DNA of 64,000 nucleotides, from positions 620,972-684,971 of the forward strand of contig NZ_LMLE01000006.1 of assembly GCF_001422545.1 (NCBI RefSeq), given 5' to 3'. The notes under the pieces were generated by a model. The model searched no databases and had not been told where the DNA came from. It saw only the letters and a program-made list of their open reading frames with translations. A program made the position numbers and the translations under genes. This DNA is from Pedobacter sp. Leaf41. Its GTDB lineage: Bacteria; Bacteroidota; Bacteroidia; Sphingobacteriales; Sphingobacteriaceae. Each line of letters starts with the position of its first letter. Positions within the stretch are counted from its first letter, which is position 1. This document shows positions 1-8,282 of the stretch, piece by piece.

Positions 1-465
1 GTAGACTCTGGATCCATTTCAGTTGATAAAGATTCGTTAAGTGGTGGAGAATTCGTTATTAATTTAGGTTCGTTAAAAGTTGATCCTGCTTCAGTTACAG
101 AAAAAGATAAAAAAGCAAGTGATTTGGAAGGACATTTAAAAAGTCCTGATTTCTTTGATGTAGCTAAATATCCTACTGCAAAATTTGTGATTACTAAAGT
201 TGAGCCATTCTCTGGAACTCAAACATCTAATCTGTTGAAAGATCCTAATTATTTGATCAGCGGTAATCTGACTTTAAAAGACAGTACTTTGAACATCACT
301 TTCCCATCAAAAGTAGAAGTTTCTGCAACTGGTGTTACTGCAACTGCTAAATTTGTAATTGATAGAAGTGCCTGGGGAATTAATTATAAAGCCGAAGGTA
401 GTCCTGAAAACTGGATGATATCAAAAGATGTAGAAATTGGTTTAAACCTAAAAGCTAAAAAGTAA
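1..465 (+). CDS. YceI-like domain protein, 5' truncated by the window edge
   Basis: The reading frame is open from base 1, so the gene begins left of the window and about 154 residues are visible. The phrases LEGHLKSPDFFDVAKYPTAK, GNLTLKDST and WMISKDVEIGL fit the YceI family, a secreted lipocalin-like beta barrel that binds isoprenoid or other long-chain lipids in the periplasm. In E. coli YceI is induced by alkaline pH. The phrase RSAWGINYK also matches the family's usual RSDWGI(N)Y segment near the C-terminus. The signal peptide expected for the family would lie off-window. A strong intrinsic terminator follows, so this is the last gene of its transcript. Family assignment is fairly secure; the ligand and physiological role are unknown. 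Confidence 0.85.
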   Translation, partial: VDSGSISVDKDSLSGGEFVINLGSLKVDPASVTEKDKKASDLEGHLKSPDFFDVAKYPTAKFVITKVEPFSGTQTSNLLKDPNYLISGNLTLKDSTLNITFPSKVEVSATGVTATAKFVIDRSAWGINYKAEGSPENWMISKDVEIGLNLKAKK

Positions 466-522
466 CCCTTCAAAATTTTTTTTGATCTTTTTGGTCAAGC
501 TTAAAAGCAATAAAGAATTTCG

Positions 523-555
523 GCGCCCGATACATTAAGTGTTGGGCGCTTTTTT
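523..555 (+). terminator. Intrinsic terminator after the YceI-like gene
   Basis: A GCGCCC / GGGCGC stem (523-528 with 544-549) is followed by six T residues at 550-555. It lies 58 bases after the stop codon and closes the YceI transcript. Confidence 0.8.
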
Positions 556-903
556 GTGCAATATAGTTTTGGCCGGTAACCATACCTCAAAAAAGTTAGT
601 TGTTGCAATTACAGATGAGAGCCAAAATTATGGAGAAATTAATCTCGGTTTTAAAGTACATCTATTCTTTGTGAAAAAGCAGTTTTACCTATCTTCTAAA
701 AGTATCAGGTGGGTTTTTGCCAAGGCTAATGGTGGGTATTAGCGTTAATAGGATTTGAGAAGTAAATAAGCTCGATCCTTTCGGGCTTATATTTCAACGA
801 TTGTTTTTGCCTACTTACCGAAAGGCAAATTATTTTAGAACAGGATCGCCGCATTTTTAGATTATAAAACAAAGCAATACCGCTTAAATTAAAACTTAAA
901 ACC
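556..903. other. Intergenic region without a supported gene, upstream of dps
   Basis: Open frames here (for example 539-742 plus and 726-995 minus) have no recognisable protein character and overlap the terminator or the dps start, so I treat them as chance. A small GCCT/AGGC hairpin lies near 808-826. The dps promoter should be in the right part, but I find no clear TAnnTTTG box with a matching upstream TTG. Confidence 0.5.
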
Positions 904-1377
904 ATGAAAACCAACATTGGAATCACCGAAAAAAACACAGACGCTGTCGCTGTAGAATTAGCAAAATTATTAGCTGATGAATTTGTGTTGTACACTAAAA
1001 CAAGAAACGCACATTGGAATGTTACTGGCGATAATTTTCATGCTAACCACATTTTCTTCGAAAATCAGTACAAACAACTTGATGAACTGATCGATAGCGT
1101 GGCCGAGCGCATGAGAAAAATAGGTCATTTCGCTCCAGCAACAATAAAAAGCTATCTAGAGCTAACCCAACTAACTGAGTATAGCGAAAGAAGCAATGAT
1201 GGACTTGGCTTTATGAAGGATTTGTTGCAAGACCATGAAAGCATTATCGAGTTTTTACGTGGCAACATTGTTCCTTTTGCAGAGAAGTATAAAGATTATG
1301 GTACCAGCGATTTTATTACAGGTTTAATGGAAACTCACGAAGAAATGGCCTGGATGATTCGTTCATATTTCAGATAA
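904..1377 (+). CDS. dps: Dps family DNA-protecting ferritin-like protein
   Basis: 157 residues, the usual Dps length. Dps proteins form hollow dodecamers that oxidise Fe(II) with H2O2, store the iron and protect DNA in starvation or oxidative stress. The ferroxidase centre, made between subunits, is recognisable: NAHWNVTGDNF supplies the His and Asp of the first helix, and the helix around FFENQYKQLDELIDSVAERM supplies the Asp/Glu ligands. The start at MKTNIG is preceded by AAAACC, as in several other genes here. It stands alone, 68 bp before a LytTR regulator. With the downstream DUF892 and catalase genes it suggests a peroxide and iron stress neighbourhood. Confidence 0.93.
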   Translation: MKTNIGITEKNTDAVAVELAKLLADEFVLYTKTRNAHWNVTGDNFHANHIFFENQYKQLDELIDSVAERMRKIGHFAPATIKSYLELTQLTEYSERSNDGLGFMKDLLQDHESIIEFLRGNIVPFAEKYKDYGTSDFITGLMETHEEMAWMIRSYFR

Positions 1378-1412
1378 TCATTTCCAGGGTCTTCAAAACA
1401 AAATAGAGTAAT

Positions 1413-1420
1413 TATATTTG
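1413..1420 (+). promoter_or_regulatory. Possible -7 box (TATATTTG) for the LytTR regulator gene
   Basis: The sequence matches the Bacteroidetes TAnnTTTG -7 element and lies 25 nt before the start codon at 1446. No convincing TTG/TTTG -33 element is found 17-23 nt upstream, so the call is tentative. Confidence 0.35.
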
Positions 1421-1445
1421 GTACAAATCATAAATAAACATCTCT

Positions 1446-2141
1446 ATGAAAGCCCTAATTGTTGATGATAACGACATTGCCAGAACTACTTTGGCACACT
1501 TGGCGAAGAAAATTCCAAATCTTACTATCGTAAATGAATATGCTAATGCCATTGAAGCTTATAGCCATATACTATCACAACCAGTAGATTTGATATTTCT
1601 AGATATCGAAATGCCCGAAATGACAGGAATTGAACTTACGAAAAATCTGTCGGGAAAGGATGTCATTATCATTTTTACATCTTCTAAAAAAGAATATGCG
1701 CTGGAAGCCTTTGAGTTAAATATTGCAGATTATTTGCTTAAGCCTTTTACGCCAGCCAGATTTTTACAGGCGGTGACTAAAGCCCAGGCTATATTTGATA
1801 GTAAAAAAGAAAGTGTAGAATATGAAAAGGACGAATTTCTTTTTGTTAGAGATGCCAATATTACCAGGCGATTGAAACTAGACGATATTTTTTATGCGGA
1901 GGCCATGGGCGATTATGTGAAGTTTTACACCAGGGAGAAAATGTTTGCCATTCATGGAACCATGAAAGCAGCCGAAGAGCGTTTGCTACGAGATAATTTT
2001 ATCAGGGTTCATCGTTCGTATATCGTTGCCGTAGGTAAAATAGATACTTTGCAAGACGGGGGAATCATCATCAACGGGAAATTTATTCCCGTAGCCGATG
2101 CCTATCGCAAAGCATTGAATACCAGAATGAACGTTTTTTAG
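1446..2141 (+). CDS. LytTR-family response regulator (REC + LytTR)
   Basis: 231 residues. Residues 1-120 form a receiver domain: acidic pair in VDDND, phospho-acceptor Asp53 in FLDIEMPEMTG, a Thr/Ser in FTSSKKEYA and the conserved Lys in YLLKPF. Residues about 135-231 form a LytTR DNA-binding domain (FYAEAMGDYVKFYT, FIRVHRSYIVAVGKID). Such proteins bind direct repeats and activate transcription when phosphorylated. A hybrid kinase starts 75 bp downstream on the same strand and is the obvious candidate partner, although LytTR regulators usually pair with LytS/YehU-type kinases, so the pairing is only inferred. The target genes are unknown. Confidence 0.9.
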   Translation: MKALIVDDNDIARTTLAHLAKKIPNLTIVNEYANAIEAYSHILSQPVDLIFLDIEMPEMTGIELTKNLSGKDVIIIFTSSKKEYALEAFELNIADYLLKPFTPARFLQAVTKAQAIFDSKKESVEYEKDEFLFVRDANITRRLKLDDIFYAEAMGDYVKFYTREKMFAIHGTMKAAEERLLRDNFIRVHRSYIVAVGKIDTLQDGGIIINGKFIPVADAYRKALNTRMNVF

Positions 2142-2216
2142 CTTAAGTTTCGCTTTTGAAATTCTACCAGGTTTAAGGCTGATACAATCATAATTATCGA
2201 CTTTATATTTTAATTT

Positions 2217-4424
2217 ATGATCAACATTTCGACAGTTATGGGCAATAAACGATTTGCTTATTTGATTGTACTTACCTTTGTTGCAGGCTCTGCTTTACTA
2301 ATTGCAGTACAAATAAATTCGGCCAGAAATACCAAAGCGCTCATTAATAACAACAATACGCTATTGCACGAACTCCACGCAAGCAATCATTTGCGGGAGA
2401 TTGATCGGGATATTCTAGGCGTAGAAAGTCGGATAAGAGCATCTATTGCGACTAACGATACGACACATTTGGAGGGTATTGATCAGAAGATCAACCAGAT
2501 TGAAACTTTTTTAGATTCGCTTTCTAAAGACAATGCAGATACTGCTGAAGAACATCTAATTACCCGTTTGAGTGTGCTTGCCATGGATAAAAAAGTGGTG
2601 AAGGAAATACTCTTACATCGTTACCACGAGCTGGGGAATATGAATGATCAAACTTCGATTGCAAATCCCCGGGCTAGAAAAATATCTAACGAGATTACTT
2701 CTATTACCGCGAAAATTTATCGAAGCCGTCAATTACACATGATCGACCTGAGTAAAAAAAGCGAGGAAATGGGAGATAAATCGCGGTTGTATGATATCTA
2801 CATTTTGATTTTGCTTGTTATTGGCGGTGCGATTGTTGGTTTCCATATCATTCGCCAGTTTCGTAGGCAACACCTTTTAATTAAGGAACTGGATGTTGCC
2901 GAAAAAAATGCCACCGTGGCCGCTCAAACCAAAGAAAACTTTTTGGCCAATATGAGCCACGAAATCCGAACGCCTTTGAGTGGAATATTGGGCTTTACCA
3001 ATCTATTACAAAAAAGACCTTTGGATGATACCGCTGCGGAATTTGTTTCCTCTATTCAGCGCTCGGGAGAAAATCTCATGGCCATCATCAACGATATTCT
3101 CGATCTCTCCAAAATTGAAGCTGGAATGATGCGCATCACGCCAGGCGTGTTCAGTATTAACGGTTTAATTAACTCTGTGGAGACGCTGTTTTCCGAGCGT
3201 GTGAAAGAGAAAAAACTGACCATATCGAGTCAGGTAGATCCATCTATTCCAGATACATTAATTGGAGATGCTACCAGACTTACACAAATTCTGGTCAACC
3301 TCATCGGAAACGCCATTAAATTTACACAGCAGGGAAACGTAAATATCGAAGTTTATAATAAAGAACAGCTTGATGGTAAAATTACAGTCGGTTTTAAGGT
3401 TTCTGATACAGGGATTGGAATAGATAAAGAAAAATTAACCGAAGTTTTCGAACGATTTAATCAGGGCGAGGATTCCATCACCAGAAACTACGGTGGAACG
3501 GGTTTAGGCCTATCTATTGTAAAAAATCTGATTTTGCTACAGCATGGAAACATCGAAGTGAGTAGTGAACAAGGTAAGGGAACAACTTTTAATTTTTACA
3601 TCCCTTATGGCATTTCTGCAGAACAAATACAAAATGTACCGGCATTAGATGTAAATCATTTTAAGGATAAAAATAATATGCCTTGGCGGGTTTTAGTGGT
3701 AGATGATAATGCCATTAACCAAAGTTTAATGAAGCATTTGTTGTTGCAGTGGAACGTGGATTTTGACATTGTTGCTAACGGATTAGAGGCAGTTAATCGG
3801 TTGCGTGAGCATGTTTACGATTTAATTTTGATGGACATACAAATGCCACAGATGGACGGTTATACGGCAACGCAGCAAATTCGGGAAGTGTTGCAATTGG
3901 ATACTCCAATAATTGCAATGACGGCACATGCAATGGCAGGTGAGCGAGAGAAATGTTTAAGCAGGGGTATGAACGATTACATTTCTAAACCAATTAAAGA
4001 AGAAGAACTTTTTAAGCTGATTTCTAGTTTTGGATTGCAGGAGCATCCTCAACAAACGGTAGAAAATGTAACTGTTGAAAATAGTTTTAAATTTATCGAT
4101 CTGGATTACATGCGATCAATTAGTGGAGGCGATGTCGATTTTGAAAAAACAGTTACTCAGCAATTTATAACCAATGTACCCAAGCATTTACAGCAGTTAA
4201 AAACTGCCTATCAAAATAATGATTTTGTTACGGTAAATATGCGGGCGCACGATTTTAAAACCAGTATTGCCATGCTCGGCTTGTTAGATACCCTGGTAGA
4301 AAAATTGGATCTTATTGAATTGGTTTCTGAACAAAATCAAGTGACGGAACACACACTAAAAGATTTAGAATACGTGTTAATGCAAGCAGTTGCCGAAGCA
4401 AAAATATTCTTACCACAACTTTAA
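2217..4424 (+). CDS. Hybrid sensor histidine kinase with REC and Hpt domains
   Basis: 735 residues. Order: a transmembrane segment at about 13-33, a mostly helical extracytoplasmic sensor at about 34-190, a second transmembrane segment at about 190-212, HisKA with phospho-acceptor His248 in NMSHEIRTPLSG, HATPase (N box NLIGNAIKFT, DTGIGID, GGTGLGLSI), REC with Asp540 in LILMDIQMPQMDGY, and a C-terminal Hpt domain with His678 in RAHDFKTS. All residues needed for a His-Asp-His relay are present in one chain, so the final Asp acceptor must be a separate regulator. The adjacent LytTR protein is the nearest candidate. The signal is unknown; the sensor resembles CHASE3/4HB-like helical bundles only in general shape. 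The OYE gene follows 13 bp downstream and may be co-transcribed. Confidence 0.9.
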   Translation: MINISTVMGNKRFAYLIVLTFVAGSALLIAVQINSARNTKALINNNNTLLHELHASNHLREIDRDILGVESRIRASIATNDTTHLEGIDQKINQIETFLDSLSKDNADTAEEHLITRLSVLAMDKKVVKEILLHRYHELGNMNDQTSIANPRARKISNEITSITAKIYRSRQLHMIDLSKKSEEMGDKSRLYDIYILILLVIGGAIVGFHIIRQFRRQHLLIKELDVAEKNATVAAQTKENFLANMSHEIRTPLSGILGFTNLLQKRPLDDTAAEFVSSIQRSGENLMAIINDILDLSKIEAGMMRITPGVFSINGLINSVETLFSERVKEKKLTISSQVDPSIPDTLIGDATRLTQILVNLIGNAIKFTQQGNVNIEVYNKEQLDGKITVGFKVSDTGIGIDKEKLTEVFERFNQGEDSITRNYGGTGLGLSIVKNLILLQHGNIEVSSEQGKGTTFNFYIPYGISAEQIQNVPALDVNHFKDKNNMPWRVLVVDDNAINQSLMKHLLLQWNVDFDIVANGLEAVNRLREHVYDLILMDIQMPQMDGYTATQQIREVLQLDTPIIAMTAHAMAGEREKCLSRGMNDYISKPIKEEELFKLISSFGLQEHPQQTVENVTVENSFKFIDLDYMRSISGGDVDFEKTVTQQFITNVPKHLQQLKTAYQNNDFVTVNMRAHDFKTSIAMLGLLDTLVEKLDLIELVSEQNQVTEHTLKDLEYVLMQAVAEAKIFLPQL

Positions 4425-4437
4425 AAAGATTTAGATT

Positions 4438-5511
4438 ATGGATTTGTTTTCTCCTTTTAACCTACGCAACTTAACGTTAAAGAATAGGGTAGTGCTTTCT
4501 CCAATGCAGCAATACAGTGCAAAAAATGGCATTCCTGGAAACTGGCATTTGGTACATTTAGGAAGCCGGGCAGTTGGTGGTGCTGGTTTAATTATCACCG
4601 AATGCACAGCGGTAGCGCCTAAAGGTTTAGCTACTTTAAGTGATGTAGGGATTTGGAATGAGGAACAAAAAAATTCCTGGAAAACTATTGTAGATTTTGT
4701 TCACGAACAAGATGCTAAAATTGCGATTCAGCTGTGGCATTCGGGAGGAAAGGGAAGTTTAAAACATCCAAATGAAGGGATGAAGCCATTAACGCCAGAA
4801 GAAGGCGGATGGACGGTGAAATCGTGCTCCGCAATAGAGATGAACGGAGTAGCCTGGCAAGCATTTACCCTTGAAGAAATTTCTGAATTAAAACGGGATT
4901 TTGCTAATGCAGCAATACGTGCGGTAGAAGCCGGCTTTGATGCCATAGAAATCCACGCGGGTCATGGTTACCTGTTTCACCAGTTTTATTCTGCCGTGAT
5001 CAATAAGCGACAAGATGAATACGGCGGCAGCTTGGAAAACCGAATTCGTTTTTTGGTAGAAACCGTTAACGAAATAAGAAGCGTAATTCCAGAAGGCATG
5101 CCGCTATTGGTCAGAATTTCGGCTGTAGATTACATCGATACCACAGAAGGATGGACTTTGGAAGATAGTATAACGCTTTCAAAAACACTTAAAGAAAATG
5201 GGGTGGATTTTGTTACCGCCTCTGGTGGAGGATTTACCAATGTAAGTAAAGACAAGGTTTTTCCTGGATACCAGGTTCCGTTTGCAGCTGCCATTAAAGA
5301 GCAAGTGAACATCGCCACTGGTGCTGTCGGGATGATTACCAGAGCCGATCAAGCAAATGAAATTGTGGCTAGCGGTAAGGCAGATTTGATTATCATTGCC
5401 AGAGAACATCTACGTGATCCGTATTTCGCTCTCCACTCGGCTAAAGCTTTGGGTGTTGATATAGAAGTCCCTTGGCAGTATAAAAGAGCTTTTTTAGTTT
5501 ATATTAACTGA
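4438..5511 (+). CDS. Old yellow enzyme family NADH:flavin oxidoreductase (YqjM/NamA-like)
   Basis: 357 residues, a full-length FMN TIM barrel that reduces activated C=C bonds of enals, enones or similar electrophiles with NAD(P)H. Substrate-site histidines are present in EIHAGHGYLFHQF and the NKRQDEYGGSLENR signature follows. The N-terminal motif reads SPMQQYSA: Tyr26 corresponds to the conserved Tyr28 of B. subtilis YqjM, but Gln24 stands where the thermophilic-like class has the redox-tuning Cys26 (SPMCxYSA). The start lies 13 bp after the hybrid kinase gene and the gene ends 7 bp before the next one, so a kinase-OYE-ABM operon is likely. Physiological substrate unknown; detoxification of reactive electrophiles is an inference. 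Confidence 0.88.
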   Translation: MDLFSPFNLRNLTLKNRVVLSPMQQYSAKNGIPGNWHLVHLGSRAVGGAGLIITECTAVAPKGLATLSDVGIWNEEQKNSWKTIVDFVHEQDAKIAIQLWHSGGKGSLKHPNEGMKPLTPEEGGWTVKSCSAIEMNGVAWQAFTLEEISELKRDFANAAIRAVEAGFDAIEIHAGHGYLFHQFYSAVINKRQDEYGGSLENRIRFLVETVNEIRSVIPEGMPLLVRISAVDYIDTTEGWTLEDSITLSKTLKENGVDFVTASGGGFTNVSKDKVFPGYQVPFAAAIKEQVNIATGAVGMITRADQANEIVASGKADLIIIAREHLRDPYFALHSAKALGVDIEVPWQYKRAFLVYIN

Positions 5512-5518
5512 TTTCAAT

Positions 5519-6070
5519 ATGGAAAAAGACGGTGCTTCGGTTGTAATTACCCATCATATTTTAAACGATAAACAGCAAGAATATGAACAATGGCTAAGTG
5601 AAATTATACCTATCTCTAACCATTCTGAAGGGTTTATAGATCTACAGATTGTAAGGCCCATTCCGAAGCTTACCTTTGTGTATACCGTAATTATTCGTTT
5701 TGATACTATTGAGCATCTCAAAGTTTGGATGGAATCTGACGATCGAAAACGAATGATCGATAAGGCACAGCCATTCTTTAGAAAAAATGATCGGTATCAA
5801 ATCAAATCAGGTTTAGATTTTTTATTTAACAAGGAAAGTGAAGGCATCAAAACGCCTCTTCGCTGGAAACAATTTCTCGCCACCTGGTCGGCCATTTACC
5901 CATTATCAATCCTAGTGCCGTTGCTCTCATTGCCTGTGTTAAGACTGTTGAATATTTCTGTAAATCATTATTTTGACGCCTTTATAAATTCTGGATGTAT
6001 TGTGCTGTTAATGGTTTACGTGGTAATGCCGAATTACACTAAAATTATTAAGAAGTGGCTTTATAAATAG
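5519..6070 (+). CDS. Antibiotic-biosynthesis-monooxygenase (ABM) domain protein with C-terminal membrane segments
   Basis: 183 residues. Residues about 8-95 have the ABM ferredoxin-like fold pattern (VVITHHILNDKQQEYEQWL, FIDLQIVRP, a YTVIIRFDTIEHLKVWMES strand-helix), related to heme-degrading and quinol monooxygenases. Residues about 120-180 hold two hydrophobic helices (IYPLSILVPLLSLPVL and GCIVLLMVYVVM), so the ABM domain would be anchored at the cytoplasmic membrane. The architecture recurs in bacteria without a defined function. It follows the OYE gene by 7 bp and precedes a strong terminator, so it ends the operon. Catalysis cannot be predicted because ABM domains have no strict residue signature. 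Confidence 0.75.
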   Translation: MEKDGASVVITHHILNDKQQEYEQWLSEIIPISNHSEGFIDLQIVRPIPKLTFVYTVIIRFDTIEHLKVWMESDDRKRMIDKAQPFFRKNDRYQIKSGLDFLFNKESEGIKTPLRWKQFLATWSAIYPLSILVPLLSLPVLRLLNISVNHYFDAFINSGCIVLLMVYVVMPNYTKIIKKWLYK

Positions 6071-6100
6071 CATTTTCATTTTATCATTTCAAGTTGTTCA

Positions 6101-6140
6101 AAAAGCAGCAGACATTATTCTATTTGTCTGCTGCTTTTTT
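6101..6140 (+). terminator. Strong intrinsic terminator
   Basis: A perfect 14-bp stem (6101-6114 with 6125-6138, core AAGCAGCAGACA) with a 10-nt loop runs into T residues up to 6140. It closes the kinase-OYE-ABM transcript. Confidence 0.88.
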
Positions 6141-6204
6141 ATTGCGGTTTTCCTTAGAACAGAAACTTAATCAATTCTTTTTGATTTCGCCTTCGGTGGG
6201 TTTT

Positions 6205-6303
6205 GCGTTAGGGATTGAAAGGGTTTAGTGCCAATTTTTTATTGGTACCGTAGCGAAGCGGAGCCCTGCAAAGCCCGACCCTTGCGTAGCTTGGGTAACG
6301 CCC
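6205..6303. repeat. Dispersed intergenic repeat-like element, long imperfect hairpin
   Basis: A roughly 99-bp GC-richer unit in an AT-rich gap. Its ends are inverted (GCGTTA at 6205-6210 and TAACGC at 6296-6301) and the centre folds as GTGCCAAT-TTTTT-ATTGGTAC with one G-U pair. Internal phrases such as GCGTTAGGGATTGAAAGGG and GGAGCCCTGCAAAGCCCGAC look like a family I recall as recurring in Flavobacteriia and Sphingobacteriia intergenic regions; only one copy is visible here. The whole 6141-6472 gap has no supported gene: the frame from 6311 into the next CDS crosses this unit and is not its real start. Confidence 0.5.
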
Positions 6304-6472
6304 AGATGGATTGGAAAATTCATGCAGAATGAAAGGTGAATCTCACCCATTTATCGCCTTAGCCCTCTATTTAACGACATTTTTTGCCCGTTCATCGAAG
6401 GGTGATTTCTTGAGCTTGAGCCTTGTATTAGTTTTACACCAACAAGCTAATACAATAAAAAACCCTAACATT

Positions 6473-7030
6473 ATGGAAATCCTACAAACCCCAGAAAACG
6501 CATTATCTCATTCAACAGTAACAGCCATCATCAATGCGCCGTTTGAAAAAGTAAATATCGCCGATTGGTTATTAAACCTTCCCGACGCTGAATATCAAAG
6601 GTGCTCAACCCAGCATATTGGTGCTGCCATTTCTTCAACCTACGATGGGCAGCCTGTATCACTAAACGTCGAAACTATCGGTGATGCGCTGATGGTTCAA
6701 CATTATCTAGCTGTTGAGCACCGCCCGGATTATTGCCGGATGCTTTCCATTTCTGATTCGATTACCAAAGGTGGCCGTACAAAAGTTCAGGTACTTTGGG
6801 AACTTAAAGCCACAAAAATAGACGAACAAACCACTTTGTATACTAACGAAATTCACGCCACTGCTACACCAGAGATGTTCGAATATTTAAAAGCGCATAA
6901 CATAAATTTAGCTGAAGCTGCCGCTTCCAGACAAGCCGCTTCTGATGAGCACAACCATGAAGAAACGCCAAACTTTGCAAAAAGTATTGAAAACAAAGCA
7001 TTAACAGGAAAGTATAACCAACCCTTTTAA
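6473..7030 (+). CDS. SRPBCC-like conserved protein of unknown function
   Basis: 185 residues from the chosen start MEILQTPENAL. An in-frame extension upstream to 6311 is open but reads through repeat-like DNA, so I reject it. The N-terminal pattern STVTAIINAPFEKVNIADWL followed by alternating strands (VSLNVETIG, MLSISDSIT, KVQVLWELKA, TLYTNEIHA) resembles the START/SRPBCC hydrophobic-ligand-binding fold, but I do not recognise a named subfamily. The C-terminal 40 residues are Ala/Glu/His rich and probably flexible. There is no signal peptide, so it should be cytoplasmic. Function not assignable. Confidence 0.6.
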   Translation: MEILQTPENALSHSTVTAIINAPFEKVNIADWLLNLPDAEYQRCSTQHIGAAISSTYDGQPVSLNVETIGDALMVQHYLAVEHRPDYCRMLSISDSITKGGRTKVQVLWELKATKIDEQTTLYTNEIHATATPEMFEYLKAHNINLAEAAASRQAASDEHNHEETPNFAKSIENKALTGKYNQPF

Positions 7031-7087
7031 AACCGATCATGAGCTTAGTTCAATAGGCTCAATCGTTAAACAACCACAATGAGTTGC

Positions 7088-7173
7088 TAAATCTATCTCA
7101 GCTGATCTCAACGATTACTTTCGCCCATTCACCGAATTGCAAATTAAAATGATAGGTTTCTGAGATAGATTTA
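7088..7173. promoter_or_regulatory. 13-bp perfect inverted repeat with 60-nt spacer upstream of the bicupin gene
   Basis: TAAATCTATCTCA at 7088-7100 is exactly complementary in inverse order to TGAGATAGATTTA at 7161-7173, ending 35 nt before the bicupin start. It could be paired operator half-sites or the base of a long hairpin in the leader. There is no T tract, so it is not a terminator. Confidence 0.4.
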
Positions 7174-7208
7174 CAATAGAAAAAAACAAGAACCAAAAAA
7201 TTACGACT

Positions 7209-8255
7209 ATGAAAACAACATTACTAAGTTTTAGATACGAATTGGAAAAAAAAGAACCACGTACCAATGATGGAGGAACTACGAGAGGTGCATCTGTTAC
7301 TGATTTTCCAGCATCGATTGGCATTGCCGGAGTTTCAATGAGATTGCAACCTGGAAGTATGCGTGAATTACATTGGCATGCCAACGCTGCAGAATGGGCG
7401 TATGTAATTTCAGGAACCGTTCGTACTACCATTATTCATCCTGATGGACATAGCTATGTTGATAATTTTGAGCCTGGCGATGTTTGGTATTTCCCTAAAG
7501 GATATGGTCATTCCATCCAGGCAACCGGAACGGAAGATTGCCATTTCATTTTGATATTTGATAATGGAAATTTTTCTGAAGACCACACCTTCAGTGTTAC
7601 CGATTTTGTTTCTTGTATGCCACCAGAAATTGTAGCTCAGAACTTGGGTTTAACGCTCGAAGAGGTTGCCGCACTACCTCAAAAAGAAGCTTATTTTGCA
7701 GCGGGAGTGGTTCCTGATGAAATGTCATTCGTTGCGCAAGCTCGCCCAGATGAAAAAGATATTCAGTTAACTAGTTTTCACCGATACCCTTTACATGCGC
7801 AACAACCAAGAATTGTACCTGGTGGAGGATTACAGCGATTGGTTAGCAGTAAAGAATTCCCGATCAGCAGTACCATGTCTGGTTCTATTATCGAATTGCA
7901 ACCTGGTGCTTTAAGAGAAATGCATTGGCACCCAAATGCAGACGAATGGCAATATTACATTTCTGGTCAGGCCGAGATGTCGGTTTTCCTGGCCGAATCT
8001 ACCGTGGTAACCGAACAATTTAACGCTGGAGATGTAGGTTATGTGCCAATGGGAGCGGGGCATTATATCAAAAACACAGGAGATACAGTTTGTAAAATCC
8101 TGATTGGCTTCAATAGCGGAACCTATCAATCTATCGATTTAAGCGAGTGGCTGGCTGGAAATCCTAAAGATGTAGTGGTAACTAACTTCGGATTAAAAGA
8201 CGGTGAAATTGAAAAATTTCCAACTGAAAAAATCTTTATTCAACCTAAAATATAA
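7209..8255 (+). CDS. Bicupin, oxalate decarboxylase (OxdC) family
   Basis: 348 residues with two cupin domains, each with a full Mn-binding set: His55, His57, Glu62, His101 in the first and His239, His241, Glu246, His285 in the second (motifs HWHANAAEW, GYGHSI, HWHPNADEW, GAGHYI). OxdC splits oxalate into formate and CO2 and consumes a proton. The lid segment that decides decarboxylase versus oxidase chemistry reads FSEDHTF and keeps the proton-donor Glu (Glu124, matching Glu162 of B. subtilis OxdC), which favours decarboxylase. No signal peptide, so cytoplasmic. It is followed after 27 bp by a secreted M17-N protein. Acid-stress or oxalate handling is inferred; other bicupin substrates are not excluded. 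Confidence 0.85.
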   Translation: MKTTLLSFRYELEKKEPRTNDGGTTRGASVTDFPASIGIAGVSMRLQPGSMRELHWHANAAEWAYVISGTVRTTIIHPDGHSYVDNFEPGDVWYFPKGYGHSIQATGTEDCHFILIFDNGNFSEDHTFSVTDFVSCMPPEIVAQNLGLTLEEVAALPQKEAYFAAGVVPDEMSFVAQARPDEKDIQLTSFHRYPLHAQQPRIVPGGGLQRLVSSKEFPISSTMSGSIIELQPGALREMHWHPNADEWQYYISGQAEMSVFLAESTVVTEQFNAGDVGYVPMGAGHYIKNTGDTVCKILIGFNSGTYQSIDLSEWLAGNPKDVVVTNFGLKDGEIEKFPTEKIFIQPKI

Positions 8256-8282
8256 TTTCAAACCTCATTTAAACTATTAATT

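Noticed and set aside
539..742. 67-codon open frame on the plus strand after the YceI gene
   Set aside because: Starts inside the terminator hairpin and has no protein-like or family features.
726..995. 89-codon open frame on the minus strand overlapping the dps start
   Set aside because: Overlaps the well-supported dps gene and has no recognisable motif.
6311..6472. N-terminal extension of the SRPBCC-like gene
   Set aside because: Begins just after the repeat unit and has poor composition; the ATG at 6473 has the usual context.
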